Below are positions 18,985 through 28,076 of a stretch of 64,000 bases of DNA, one piece after another. The first letter of the stretch is position 1; each line of letters begins with the position of its first letter. The DNA is from Dyadobacter endophyticus (GTDB taxonomy: Bacteria; Bacteroidota; Bacteroidia; Cytophagales; Spirosomataceae), in the NCBI RefSeq assembly GCF_014641595.1, contig NZ_BMIA01000008.1, forward strand, positions 1 to 64,000, in the 5' to 3' direction. Made by a program: the position numbers and the translations under genes. A model generated the notes under the pieces. That model worked only from the letters and a program-made list of their open reading frames with translations, searched no databases and was not told the origin of the DNA.

Positions 18985-20628
18985 CTATTTCCGGATTACA
19001 ATCTTTTGGACCACCCCGGGCGAGGTGATGGTGTACAGGCCGGGCGTAAGATTGGTGGTGTCGACAGGCTTGCCAGGCTCGGCAACCCTTTTACCGATGA
19101 TTTTTCCTTCCGGATTTCGGACAATAATCTCACTTTTCTCTTTTAGGTTTTTAAGATAAAAATGATCTCCGGCCGGATTCGGATAAGCAACAATTTCAGC
19201 GTCGGGGCTCTTAACGGAAATCACCCTCGAATACGCAAATCTGCCGTCGAAATCCAGTTGTTTGAGTCGGTAATAGCTGTTGAATAGCGGACTTCTATCA
19301 ATAAAACTATAATCGCTTCCCCTATTGCTGTCGCCATGGCCGGCTACGAATCCTACTTTTTCGAAGTTGTTACCATTCCAGCTACGTTCTATGTCAAAAC
19401 CTTGGCTGTTGCTTTCAAAACTGGTTTTCCATGCGAGGTTATTTTGATCGCCTTCGTTGCTGACTGAAAACGATACCAGGGTTACCGGGAGCGTGGTCAC
19501 GACTTCGTTTTCGGTAGTGAGGGTAAGGCCGGGCACGGCGCTGTTGGTAACTGTGGCATAATAGGTACCGTCTTCCGTTACGTTGTAGTTTTTGTTACCG
19601 ACTATCGTGGCGATGAGCACGTTGTTTCGGTACCATTTATAGGTATTATTGGCAATAATTCCGCCTGCTTCGGCAGTGAGTAATTTGAGGCCAATGTTAT
19701 AATTGATGTCAATTTTAGCCTGATTATCATAAAAATCTATCCGACTGATATTAAGATCCAGGCCTTCAAAATTGAAAGAGTTGAATGCGATTTCAACGCT
19801 TGCGGAAGCAGGAATTCCCGATAGGTCAGGGATGGGGCCTGAGAGTGTTCCGTAGCACGCGAAGCCACAGTAATTAGAGTAACGCAATCCAAGCGTTTTT
19901 AAATTGACCAGGTTATTGAAGGTTGCTGGAATGCCGCCGGTAAATTGATTGGCGCCGGTGAGGTTCAGGTATTCGAGCTGTGTGAGATTTCCCAGTTCAG
20001 GAGGAATAGCACCCGACAAAACCTGGTTGCTCAGGTCGAGATGTTTCAGATTGACCAGATTTCCAAGTGTGGCGGGAATAGCGCCATTCATATTACCGCG
20101 ATATTGCAAATCCACCAGGCTGCAACTCAGGTCAAGGTAGGTTAGCTTGGTGAGGTTGCCGAGGCTGGCTGGCAGTGGTCCGGGTAAAGGGAGCCCACCC
20201 ATGAATGGCTCCTCGCTGTTCCTACCGCTGAGATCCAGGTGTTCCAGGTTAGTAAGGTTGCCGATTTCGGTCGGAATAGGTAGGTAACGCGGAATTTCAG
20301 GCGTTTCCCAGTCGATAATCATAGTCCAGTCGACGATGAACGTTTTCAACTGATCCAGGTTTCCGATCTCAGGAGGCAGACTTCCGTCGATCGCACTTCC
20401 TGAAAGGTCCAGCCCTGTCACGCGCCCACCTTCGCAGGTTACGCCGTACCAGCCGCAGGGGCTGTCGCCCGGATTACCGTTGGGGTTCCAGCCGGCTTTC
20501 TGAAGCCATTCAGGGCCCTTGGTGGAGTTGTAAAGTGCTATCAATGCCAGCCGGTCCGATTCCAGTGATCCTTGTCCGAAACTTATAACAGGTGACAGTA
20601 GTAAAATTGCCAGTAGAAGGTGTTTCAT
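18985..20628 (-). CDS. Secreted leucine-rich-repeat protein with T9SS sorting domain (547 aa)
   Basis: A signal peptide (about 1-19, ends SFGQ) is followed by a plant-like LRR cap (LIALYNSTKGPEW, then CGWYGVTC). Leucine-rich repeats follow, with cores such as LTNLEHLDLSG, LTKLTYLDLS and LVNLKHLDLSN, at about residues 70-250. After an immunoglobulin-like stretch comes a module beginning VTLVSFSVSNEGD and containing FDIERS and YYRLKQLDFDG. The end (about 475-547, VVAYPNPAGDHFYLKN to KIVIRK) is a type A C-terminal signal for the type IX secretion system. The product should be exported and attached to the surface or released. The FDIERS module recurs in the 476-aa protein at 23583-25013. Confidence 0.9.
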   Translation of the reverse strand: MKHLLLAILLLSPVISFGQGSLESDRLALIALYNSTKGPEWLQKAGWNPNGNPGDSPCGWYGVTCEGGRVTGLDLSGSAIDGSLPPEIGNLDQLKTFIVDWTMIIDWETPEIPRYLPIPTEIGNLTNLEHLDLSGRNSEEPFMGGLPLPGPLPASLGNLTKLTYLDLSCSLVDLQYRGNMNGAIPATLGNLVNLKHLDLSNQVLSGAIPPELGNLTQLEYLNLTGANQFTGGIPATFNNLVNLKTLGLRYSNYCGFACYGTLSGPIPDLSGIPASASVEIAFNSFNFEGLDLNISRIDFYDNQAKIDINYNIGLKLLTAEAGGIIANNTYKWYRNNVLIATIVGNKNYNVTEDGTYYATVTNSAVPGLTLTTENEVVTTLPVTLVSFSVSNEGDQNNLAWKTSFESNSQGFDIERSWNGNNFEKVGFVAGHGDSNRGSDYSFIDRSPLFNSYYRLKQLDFDGRFAYSRVISVKSPDAEIVAYPNPAGDHFYLKNLKEKSEIIVRNPEGKIIGKRVAEPGKPVDTTNLTPGLYTITSPGVVQKIVIRK

Positions 20629-20811
20629 AGCTTTCAGTTATTGGTATTGAGGAATAATATTTGAACGGCTCTAATAGGTAATAAAATTGTAAACATCGGA
20701 CACAAAATACAAGTAAATATTTGATAATGTTGATTTTAAACCGAATGCTATTTCAGTTTTAATTGAGAACTTTATCAAAATCAATCTAACCTCAAACCTT
20801 TTACCCAGCCA

Positions 20812-21699
20812 ATGGACCAGCTAAAAAAAGAGGATATCAAACAGGAAGTATTCGACCTTTACGACGATTATGCGCACGACCGTATCGATCGTCGCAATTT
20901 TATGCAGAATTTGTCGGCCTACGCGGTGGGCGGCGTGACGGTGGCTTCGCTCATGAGTTTCCTGATGCCCGATTACCAGGGCCAGATTCAGGTTCAGGCA
21001 GGGGACCCGCGTTTGCAGTCGGATTATGTCAATTATGATTCTCCGAAAGGCGGGAAGACGATCAAGGCGTTGTTATCGAAGCCTGCGGATGCGAAAGGCA
21101 AGCTGGGAGGGATTGTGGTAGTTCATGAAAACAGGGGACTTAACCCGCATATTGAAGACGTAGCCCGTCGGGCGGCATTAGCGGGCTTCATTTCCATAGC
21201 CCCCGATGCGCTTTCACCGCTAGGAGGGTACCCGGGCAATGACGATGCGGGCCGGGAACTTCAAAGCAAGCGCGACCGCAATGAAATGCAGGAGGATTTC
21301 ATTGCAGCTTATGAATATTTGAAAAACCACAAGGATTGCAACGGAAAGATCGGTGTGGTAGGTTTCTGTTTTGGCGGCGCCATTGCCAATATGATGGCCG
21401 TTCGCATTCCCGACCTCGCGGCGTCGGTGCCGTTTTACGGCGGGCAGCCCGCAGCAGAGGACGTCCCGAAGATCAAGGCGCCGCTATTGCTGCATTATGC
21501 GGCCCTGGATACACGTGTGAACGAAGGCTGGCCTGCGTATGAGAAAGCATTAAAGGAAAACCACAAGGAATATACGGCATTCATTTACCCGGATGCGAAC
21601 CATGGCTTTCACAACGACACCACACCCCGGTACGATAAGGCTGCCGCGGAGCTGGCATGGAAACGCACGATCGATTTTTTCAAAGCAAAGTTGACATAA
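20812..21699 (+). CDS. Dienelactone hydrolase family protein, Tat-type export (295 aa)
   Basis: An alpha/beta hydrolase of the dienelactone hydrolase (carboxymethylenebutenolidase) family. The nucleophile is Cys186 in GFCFGGA, with Asp233 (ALDTRV) and His264 (NHGFHND) completing the triad, and Glu106 in VHENRG as in the family. The first 55 residues add an unusually long n-region, then DRRNFMQNL, a twin-arginine motif, and a hydrophobic stretch to residue 52. The enzyme therefore probably acts in the periplasm. Natural substrate unknown; family members open lactone rings or cleave small esters. It is monocistronic, facing a convergent lipoprotein gene. Confidence 0.9.
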   Translation: MDQLKKEDIKQEVFDLYDDYAHDRIDRRNFMQNLSAYAVGGVTVASLMSFLMPDYQGQIQVQAGDPRLQSDYVNYDSPKGGKTIKALLSKPADAKGKLGGIVVVHENRGLNPHIEDVARRAALAGFISIAPDALSPLGGYPGNDDAGRELQSKRDRNEMQEDFIAAYEYLKNHKDCNGKIGVVGFCFGGAIANMMAVRIPDLAASVPFYGGQPAAEDVPKIKAPLLLHYAALDTRVNEGWPAYEKALKENHKEYTAFIYPDANHGFHNDTTPRYDKAAAELAWKRTIDFFKAKLT

Positions 21700-21720
21700 T
21701 CTGGGATTGGGTGTTTTATA

Positions 21721-21762
21721 ACAAAAATCGCCCCGTAAAACCGACATGGTCTTACGGGGCGC
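21721..21762 (-). terminator. Intrinsic terminator for the coiled-coil lipoprotein gene
   Basis: A 10-bp inverted repeat CGCCCCGTAA/TTACGGGGCG (21729-21738 and 21752-21761), with an inner ACC/GGT stem, is followed on the minus strand by a run of T. It lies 30 bases past the minus-strand stop at 21791 and between two convergent genes. Confidence 0.75.
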
Positions 21763-21790
21763 CTAACAAATAGAATTATCCGCCGGATTG

Positions 21791-22828
21791 TTATTTGCCG
21801 CTGCCCTGGTTGTGGCAGTTTTCGATCATTTTGTCTCTCAATTCCACCGCTTTGGCAAGAGCTTCGTTATAATTAGCTTCTACGCGGGCGGTGTTTGAAT
21901 TTTTAGTCTCTTCTGCACGCGCTTTCGCTATCGCAGCGATTTCTGTACAAGTACCGATTTTGGCGGCTTCGAGCTGGTTAACCTTGGCCAGGTAATCGAG
22001 CAGCTGAACGTTGATCAGCGCTTTCAGGTATTCATACTGGCCAGGCTTCAGGAAAGGTTTCGCTTTTTCCAATGCGGCAAGTGCGTCATTGGCGATTTTG
22101 ATCCCAACCTGACGAAGTGCTTCAAAATGCGCCGGGCTGTTTTCGCCTGTGCATTTTTCGAGGTTGCGCTGGATGCGTTCCAGGTCCTTGTTATAAGCAT
22201 CGTTGATTTTGTCGAGCTCTTTCGCTTTGCTGTCGTCCAGGCGCTCCTTGGTTTTTTCAAATTTCTCGTTGGCGCGGGCGATACAGTCGTCGGTATTGTC
22301 TTTTTCGACAGCGGCGCTATTCGAAGATGTTCCGTCTGTAACTCCGCCAGTGCGTCCACCATCAAGAAGCCCGTCCACCTTGGCAGCTGTGAATAGCGAG
22401 AGGTAGCCTTGAAGTTTTACATCTGCCGCGGCTTTGCTCAGGATAGCACGTACCTGGTCCGAATTGAGCACGGTTTTGGTGGCCTGTGATGGAGTAACTT
22501 CGTTCAATGCCTTGATTTCCGCAGGAGTAAGTGAGGTAGATACCTCCTCTGCCGCCTTCGAAACGCTTGCCGGGATATTTCCGGCAGTAACTGTGCTCAA
22601 CGAGCTGTTCAGTTCCTGCGTTTTAACCGAAGACTCCACTTTTCCGGGCACGAGTTTGACGTCCGGTGTTTCTTGCAGTGTGGTAGTTGCCAGTTCCAGC
22701 TTGTCCAGTTGGCTGGAAAGCTCCGTGTTGGCAGGTGCGAGTGAATCCGCTTCCTTGTCCTTACAATCATACAGGAAGAATGTAAGGAACGTCAAAAGGG
22801 TAAGTAATCTGAGTGTACGTGTTTTCAT
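21791..22828 (-). CDS. Coiled-coil lipoprotein, unknown function (345 aa)
   Basis: A lipoprotein signal ends at Cys22 (FFLYDC, then KDKE). The following 140 residues are Ser/Thr/Ala-rich and probably disordered. Residues about 185-345 are highly charged and helical: DDCIARANEKFEKTKERLDD and later EANYNEALAKAVELRDKM predict long coiled coils. Four cysteines (in DDC, EKC, GTC and ENC) are spread through the helical part and could form disulfides in the periplasm. No family recognised. Its own terminator lies downstream, so it is a single-gene unit. Confidence 0.8.
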   Translation of the reverse strand: MKTRTLRLLTLLTFLTFFLYDCKDKEADSLAPANTELSSQLDKLELATTTLQETPDVKLVPGKVESSVKTQELNSSLSTVTAGNIPASVSKAAEEVSTSLTPAEIKALNEVTPSQATKTVLNSDQVRAILSKAAADVKLQGYLSLFTAAKVDGLLDGGRTGGVTDGTSSNSAAVEKDNTDDCIARANEKFEKTKERLDDSKAKELDKINDAYNKDLERIQRNLEKCTGENSPAHFEALRQVGIKIANDALAALEKAKPFLKPGQYEYLKALINVQLLDYLAKVNQLEAAKIGTCTEIAAIAKARAEETKNSNTARVEANYNEALAKAVELRDKMIENCHNQGSGK

Positions 22829-23532
22829 ACGAGTTTGATTTAGAGAAAAAGACTATTTGGCGGATTATTAAATTGGTTCAATGGGTGCAATATTCTCCCG
22901 GACTTAGCCTTTTGAAGGCAAGCCGCGTTAGCGAACGGAGTTCCTATATGTTTCCTGTCATGCCATTCGACAACCTATTTGGTTGTAAGGCATAATCAGG
23001 GATGCATTTGTCTTTCCCGCATTCCCAAAGGAATTTTCGCAATTATCAGTAAGAGGAAGATGGTAGGACGTTCCCGGAACGGGAGTCCTTGAAACAGAAT
23101 TAAAAGGTAAGGTCGAATTCTCATTTTGACCGGACAGGCGCGGCCCTTGTCCGGGGCGCATACTACCTCGTGGCGAATGCCATTGATAAAAATTTCCTAT
23201 CATGTCTTTTAACGTTGAGTGAGTTACTGTCCAGACAGAGTTCCGTTAAAAAAGAAATTCTACTAGCAATATGTAGATGTTATTTTACTTCAAGTTTCTC
23301 TCATGTAAAATAAAATCTACAACAAGTTTAAGGCATATGATTTCAATTTCAAAATAAAAATATCTCTACAATTATGTAATATATTGATATTGAGATTATT
23401 ATATTTTCGGAAAAATAAATATTGAAACTTGTTCTTTTAAAAGTAACATGCTGAAAAGCCGCATATTGGTGTTTTAGAATGCGAAGCGCAGTAGTAGCGA
23501 TATGATCCGCAGATAGCCGCGAATACGACAAA
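22829..23532. other. Gene-poor stretch of about 700 bases
   Basis: No convincing gene. Between 22890 and 23200 there are several short hairpins, such as GCCTT/AAGGC near 22907 and CCGGACA/TGTCCGG at 23130-23154, without T-tracts. From about 23214 to 23450 the sequence becomes strikingly AT-rich. The 81-codon minus-strand frame at 22958-23203 has no signal, motif or family look. Promoters of the lipoprotein gene at 22828 may lie here, but no TAnnTTTG match was found close to it. Confidence 0.5.
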
Positions 23533-23562
23533 ACCCCCGCCGAAAGTGCTTCGACGGGGGGT
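23533..23562 (-). terminator. Intrinsic terminator after T9SS protein gene
   Basis: CCCCCG and CGGGGG arms, interrupted by one unpaired base on each side of a CGAA/TTCG inner stem, form a hairpin followed by TTTT on the minus strand. It lies about 20 bases past the stop of the 476-aa gene. Confidence 0.7.
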
Positions 23563-23582
23563 CTAATTGAAAGCGTGAAGAG

Positions 23583-25013
23583 TTAGGGCACGAGTACTTT
23601 TCTGGTCAGCGCACTGGCGTTGCTGCGTTGCAGGGAGAGAATGTAAAGACCCGATGAAATACCGTTCCTGGGTTTCAGAACAAATTCATTGCCTGTTTGG
23701 CTGAGTGAAAAGCGTATCGCCTTCCCTGACAAGTCGAAAAGACTCACATTCGAAGCATTTTCGTTTTTGAGCAAGAATTTGATTTCTCTTCCCGACGCCG
23801 GATTACCCATGAGTTCGAATGCAACGCTATTGGCACCATTATCGATGGCGATCATCCTCGAATATTCAAATTTACCATCCGTATCGACCATTCGAAGGCG
23901 ATAGTAGTTGTTGCCGGCAATAGGTTTCGTGTCCGTAAACCGGTATTGCTGGGTGGCTGCCGAATTCCCCTTTGCCTGAACGCGTCCAAGTTGGATAAAC
24001 TCTTTCGCGTCAGCGCTTCTTTCGATGTCGAAATGGCTGCTGCCTGCTTCTTCGGTCGTCGTCCAAGAAAGGCTCACCGCGTTGTCGAGCAGGGATCCGT
24101 TGAAGCGTGCAAGTGTTACGGGTAATGTGATGGTACAACCGTTTTGGAGTTCGGCCACGATCGCATTCGGCAGGCTTGGTCCGGTCAATACCACCCATAT
24201 CGTACGTTTATCTTCGAGGAAAGCATACGTATAAGGTTCGTCCTTGCTCTGGATTGGCTGCGAAGCCGACAGGTTGATCGGTCCGCTTGAATAAATAGGA
24301 AGATCTCCCGCGCCGAAAGTTGTTTCTCCGTTTGTTAAAACGCCGTCGTCCAGATATAAGGTGTATGATACTTCAAATGCGGTCGGGCTGGTAGAGATGA
24401 TATCGAGATCGTATGTGCGTGGGCCGTCGGGTTCGTTGCAATTGATCTTGCCGGTAATCACAGGGTCGTTGATTCGCAGATCGAAGTCCTCATTATAGCA
24501 GTGCACCGGAGGGTTCGCACTCGATGCCTGGCTTGACCAGACGTCACCTTTCAGGATTGGAAGCGTTTCACATGCGCCTGGAACCGGAAATTGAATGTTG
24601 TCGATCGTTATGCGGGATAATCCACCTCCCAGATCTTCTTCCAGAATGGTCAACCCAGTAAATAGAGGAATCACATTTGCGTCGGCACTGTAACTCGATA
24701 GTAATGATATCGCACCATCGGTGTCGATAGCCAGGGTTGCAAGTACGTTGCCAAGGTCGGCCAGTTTGGGTGCCTTTTTGTAATCAATGTCTGGATAATC
24801 GGCGGGCTTCCATAAATGCACATAGGTAAACTTGTTACCGTTGTTTTTATTGATCGTAAACGAGAGGTTGACATTTACGATACAATCTGAACCATTGGGG
24901 GAAACACTGTTAAGTTCAATTGCGGGGTCAACCAGCTCACACTGAGCGTAAGATTTGGAATGGATAGAAATTGCCGCAAGGGCAATCCATATCCACAAGT
25001 AAAAAGTTTTCAT
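23583..25013 (-). CDS. Secreted protein with T9SS sorting domain (476 aa)
   Basis: The signal peptide is about residues 1-24 (ends SYAQ). Residues 25-290 are a beta-rich region of unknown family. From about 300 a module runs VTLARFNGSLLDN, then FDIERSADAKEF and YYRLRMVDTDGKFEYSR, closely resembling the same module in the leucine-rich-repeat protein at 18985-20628. The last 75 residues, ending in SGLYILSLQRSN and KVLVP, form a type A T9SS sorting domain. The product should be exported across the outer membrane. The ligand or activity is unknown. It has its own downstream terminator. Confidence 0.85.
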   Translation of the reverse strand: MKTFYLWIWIALAAISIHSKSYAQCELVDPAIELNSVSPNGSDCIVNVNLSFTINKNNGNKFTYVHLWKPADYPDIDYKKAPKLADLGNVLATLAIDTDGAISLLSSYSADANVIPLFTGLTILEEDLGGGLSRITIDNIQFPVPGACETLPILKGDVWSSQASSANPPVHCYNEDFDLRINDPVITGKINCNEPDGPRTYDLDIISTSPTAFEVSYTLYLDDGVLTNGETTFGAGDLPIYSSGPINLSASQPIQSKDEPYTYAFLEDKRTIWVVLTGPSLPNAIVAELQNGCTITLPVTLARFNGSLLDNAVSLSWTTTEEAGSSHFDIERSADAKEFIQLGRVQAKGNSAATQQYRFTDTKPIAGNNYYRLRMVDTDGKFEYSRMIAIDNGANSVAFELMGNPASGREIKFLLKNENASNVSLFDLSGKAIRFSLSQTGNEFVLKPRNGISSGLYILSLQRSNASALTRKVLVP

Positions 25014-25520
25014 GATAGAGGACGTTTAGTGACTAAATAATCTTAGATCAATATAATTCCAATATCTTGAAATAATTAAATTATATAGTTAACGGTAAAG
25101 TATTTTCTGCTAAACTGAATATAGCTATACGTTGGCGTAAAAATAGTACTGAATGCTATGGATTTTGTTGTTCTGGGTGATAGAAATACTATTGATCATC
25201 GTGTACATGTATTTTTATCTATCTGATTTATAATAACTTACAGTGGTATTAAAACTATTTTTATCGATGAGTTATTCTTAATCAGACTTTTTCTAAACAT
25301 TTTGACGCAATTCGGAGCTGGCTCTTTTGGTTCATGGTGGACTATTGTAAAAATACAATTTAGTTGGCGCGTGATCTCTTGGCAAAATCCTACTTTTGCC
25401 GATGGTATATCCGATTGTGCCGCTTGGTCACTTTTTTCGCGATCCGGCCTCGCTCGATCTCTTTTTTGTCCGGGTTCGAAAGTACGGCCCCTCTGATTCC
25501 TGGCTCTAAAAAAACAGACG
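25014..25520. other. Intergenic region between divergent surface-protein genes
   Basis: About 500 bases without a credible gene. The left half (25014-25270) is AT-rich and probably holds the promoter of the minus-strand 476-aa gene. The inverted repeat ATTGTA/TACAAT lies near 25344-25359. A TACTTTTG element lies at 25391-25398, ahead of the plus-strand fibre gene. Confidence 0.5.
25391..25398 (+). promoter_or_regulatory. Putative Bacteroidota -7 promoter element
   Basis: TACTTTTG matches the Bacteroidota -7 consensus TAnnTTTG. A TTG lies 24 bases upstream (25364-25366), slightly farther than the usual spacing. The element is about 120 bases before the fibre gene start. Confidence 0.35.
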
Positions 25521-27110
25521 ATGAAGGTATTTTTAATTTGTACGATGCTGGTCCTGCGAGGATTGTTCATTCTGGCGCAGGCTCCGCAGCAGTTCAGCTT
25601 CCAGGGTGTTGCAAGAAAGGCAGATGGCCAAGTAGCGGCGAATGCGACGATAAGCGTTCGCACAACGGTACATTCCGAAACGGCAGGGGGAACTACAGTC
25701 TATCAGGAAACGCACACAAGCCAGACAAACACCATTGGTATTTTCAACATTCAAATTGGCGGTGGAACTGTTGTGAGCGGCAAGTTTGCGGATATATCGT
25801 GGAAAACGTTCCCATACTTTCTTCAACTCGAAATGGACCCGCTGGGCGGAACGACGTATAGCGACCTGGGAACGACGCAAATGCTAAGTGTGCCGTATGC
25901 CATTCAGGCAGCGGAAGCAACGAAATGGAACGACGGGTTTCCGGTGGTGCAAAAAGATGGATTCGGGCCGGATATTGATCCGAATGATCCGGATGTGTTA
26001 AACGATCCCGATGCTAAAAAATATTTTCTTCCTATAATTGGAGACGGAAATAGATTGATCTGGTATCCTCTCAAAGGAGCATTCAGGGCAGGGGAGTCAC
26101 TTGGGGGGAAATGGGAGGAACCTAAAATTGGGACAAAATCAGTTGCATTTGGTGGTAATACTGAAGCAACTGGCGATTTTGGTTTTGCAATGGGGCTGGT
26201 ATCATCCGCATCAGGCCTTTTATCAACTGCATTTGGCCAAAACGCAGTGGCTTCTGGTAGTAACTCCGTTGCTATAGGGTTGGATGTTAATGCCTCAGGG
26301 CCTTCCAGTACCGCATTTGGAATAGGTGTGTTGAGCAGATTTAGAGGGCAGTTTGCCGCCGGAATGTTTAACGACTCCCCAGATGTGGCGGATCCGGCAA
26401 GTATGAAACCAACAGATATCGTATTTCAAATAGGAAACGGAACGGCAAACAATGATAGAAAAAGTGGTTTGACGATGCTGAGAAACGGAAATTTAGGTGT
26501 GGGAGGGAATGTGGTAACCCCGGAATTTCCGCTTGACGTTGGTGGCCGCATGCGCATCAAGCATAATGGAGCGACGTCCGGGATCTATTTCAATAATTCC
26601 CAAAATGTTGCCGATGGCTTCATGGGCATGAAAACAGACGCCCAAATCGGATTTTTTATCAACGGCGCGTGGCGATTCTATGTTGACAATGCGGGTAATG
26701 GAGCATTGGGAGGTACACTGACACAATTCTCCGACCGCCGTCTAAAACGCGACTTCTCCTCACTTTCGGCCAGCCTCCGAAAGTTAGCCGGCCTCAAAGG
26801 CTATCATTATTACTGGAAGGATCAAGACAAAGATCAAAGCCTGCAAACCGGGCTGATAGCCCAGGAAGTGGAAGTGCTTTTTCCTGAACTCGTAAAAACG
26901 GATGATAAGGGTTTTAAATCGCTTAACTACACAGGCCTGATCCCTCACCTGATCGAGTCGGTGAAGCAACTGGCACACCAGAACGCGAAGCTGGAAGCTG
27001 AAAATGCGGCTTTTAAGGCAGATAGTAAGGATATCCATGACCAACTGACAATGATCGAATCAAGGCTTGATAAGATATTGGTTCAGCCATCGGGTATAAC
27101 GGCAAGATAG
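25521..27110 (+). CDS. Surface fibre protein with peptidase S74 chaperone domain (529 aa)
   Basis: The signal peptide (about 1-20, ends ILAQA) is followed by a domain starting FSFQGVARKADG, common in Bacteroidota surface proteins. Residues about 205-280 hold repeats such as SVAFGGNTEATGDFGFAMG and NSVAIGLDVNASG, the style of YadA/Hia adhesin head repeats. From about residue 400, SDRRLKRDFSSL with GLIAQEVEVLFPELV is a peptidase S74 intramolecular chaperone, as in phage tail spikes, which trimerises the fibre and then cleaves itself. A C-terminal coiled coil follows. The product is probably a trimeric adhesin-like fibre. No phage genes surround it. Confidence 0.85.
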   Translation: MKVFLICTMLVLRGLFILAQAPQQFSFQGVARKADGQVAANATISVRTTVHSETAGGTTVYQETHTSQTNTIGIFNIQIGGGTVVSGKFADISWKTFPYFLQLEMDPLGGTTYSDLGTTQMLSVPYAIQAAEATKWNDGFPVVQKDGFGPDIDPNDPDVLNDPDAKKYFLPIIGDGNRLIWYPLKGAFRAGESLGGKWEEPKIGTKSVAFGGNTEATGDFGFAMGLVSSASGLLSTAFGQNAVASGSNSVAIGLDVNASGPSSTAFGIGVLSRFRGQFAAGMFNDSPDVADPASMKPTDIVFQIGNGTANNDRKSGLTMLRNGNLGVGGNVVTPEFPLDVGGRMRIKHNGATSGIYFNNSQNVADGFMGMKTDAQIGFFINGAWRFYVDNAGNGALGGTLTQFSDRRLKRDFSSLSASLRKLAGLKGYHYYWKDQDKDQSLQTGLIAQEVEVLFPELVKTDDKGFKSLNYTGLIPHLIESVKQLAHQNAKLEAENAAFKADSKDIHDQLTMIESRLDKILVQPSGITAR

Positions 27111-27128
27111 ATGTAGAAGTGGAAAAGG

Positions 27129-27161
27129 ATAGCGGCGTCCAATTTGGGTGCCGCTATTTTG
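27129..27161. terminator. Terminator between convergent genes
   Basis: ATAGCGGC and GCCGCTAT arms (27129-27136 and 27150-27157) flank a 13-base loop and are followed by TTTG on the plus strand and CCTTTT on the minus strand. It lies just after the fibre gene and just past the nitrilase stop at 27165, so it can serve both. Confidence 0.7.
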
Positions 27162-27164
27162 TAT

Positions 27165-28076
27165 TTACAGGGTTTTGTAAATGATGGAAACCTGCCCCTC
27201 CGCCAGTTCCATTTTCACCCGTGCCTGATCTTTAAAGTTAAACACATGCCCGTCACGACGGACTTCGTCGATAAGCGGGAAATCGATTTTCTGGATCAGC
27301 CAGCCTGCCACCTGCGCCGTTTCGGTGGCGACAATGCCTTCTTCGGGCATATCCTTGTCGGGCGTGGTGTAGAATGCCGCGAAACCGTAGTTAATGTCTA
27401 CGGCGGGCGACCAGACCGCTTCTCCGATCGTTTGGGAAACAATCGTGTAAGCCTGATTTTCGAGTGCGCGGGCACGTGCTCCTATGTGTACGCGGGTAGC
27501 GCCGCGGATAGTTTCGGTACAACTTGGAGCGAGGATCAATTTCGCACCGGCTTCGCAGAGTTTTTGCGCACCCAGCGGGAACTCGACGTCGTAGCAGATC
27601 TGGATGCCGAATTTGCCCCATGGCGCTTCAAATACCGTTAGCTGTTTGGGTGCACTTTCGATGCCCCAATGCTCGTTTTCAAAGCGTGTCATAAAAAACT
27701 TGTCCTGGTACCCGGCCAGGCCATTCTTGCCAAAGACAAAAGCCCGGTTCAGCTTTTTCCCTTCTTCGACGACGGGAATGCTGGGGGCGACGATGATGAC
27801 CTTGTATTTGCGTGCAAGCGCTTCGAATGTGGCACAAAAGTCGGCTTTCAGGTCGTTCAGCGCGTGTATTTGTCGGCGAATGTCGTTTCGGATCTCATGA
27901 CTGAAAATGCTGACAAGCTCCATCGCCCCGTATTCCGGGAAAAGGAGCAGCTCCGCACCGCGGATGGCGGCATCTGCCACCCATTTTTCGATGTGGTTTT
28001 GCCATGATATGAAGTCCGTATGTTCGGTAATAGGATATTGCGCCGAAGCAACGGTTACCTGCTGCATAATATTCAT
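27165..28076 (-). CDS. Carbon-nitrogen hydrolase (nitrilase superfamily)
   Basis: The Glu-Lys-Cys triad of the nitrilase superfamily is visible: Glu48 in LLLFPEYG, Lys126 in YQDKFFMTRFE and Cys161 in GIQICYDVEFP. The enzyme hydrolyses a carbon-nitrogen bond of an amide or nitrile; the substrate is not evident. I chose the ATG at 28076 because it overlaps the stop of the upstream GNAT gene as ATGA and begins just before the conserved QVTVASAQYP strand. A frame open further upstream to 28145 would overlap that gene by 70 bases. It is the last gene of a minus-strand run that begins with the GT-C-like protein. Confidence 0.9.
   Translation of the reverse strand: MNIMQQVTVASAQYPITEHTDFISWQNHIEKWVADAAIRGAELLLFPEYGAMELVSIFSHEIRNDIRRQIHALNDLKADFCATFEALARKYKVIIVAPSIPVVEEGKKLNRAFVFGKNGLAGYQDKFFMTRFENEHWGIESAPKQLTVFEAPWGKFGIQICYDVEFPLGAQKLCEAGAKLILAPSCTETIRGATRVHIGARARALENQAYTIVSQTIGEAVWSPAVDINYGFAAFYTTPDKDMPEEGIVATETAQVAGWLIQKIDFPLIDEVRRDGHVFNFKDQARVKMELAEGQVSIIYKTL

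Noticed and set aside
23130..23154. CCGGACA/TGTCCGG hairpin as terminator
   Set aside because: No T-tract on either side and no gene ending nearby.
22958..23203. Minus-strand open frame of 81 codons
   Set aside because: No family look, signal or neighbour relation; Pro/Ser/Asn-rich sequence typical of chance frames.
25238..25663. Minus-strand frame of 141 codons overlapping the fibre gene start
   Set aside because: Overlaps a gene with clear signal peptide on the other strand and shows low-quality basic sequence.
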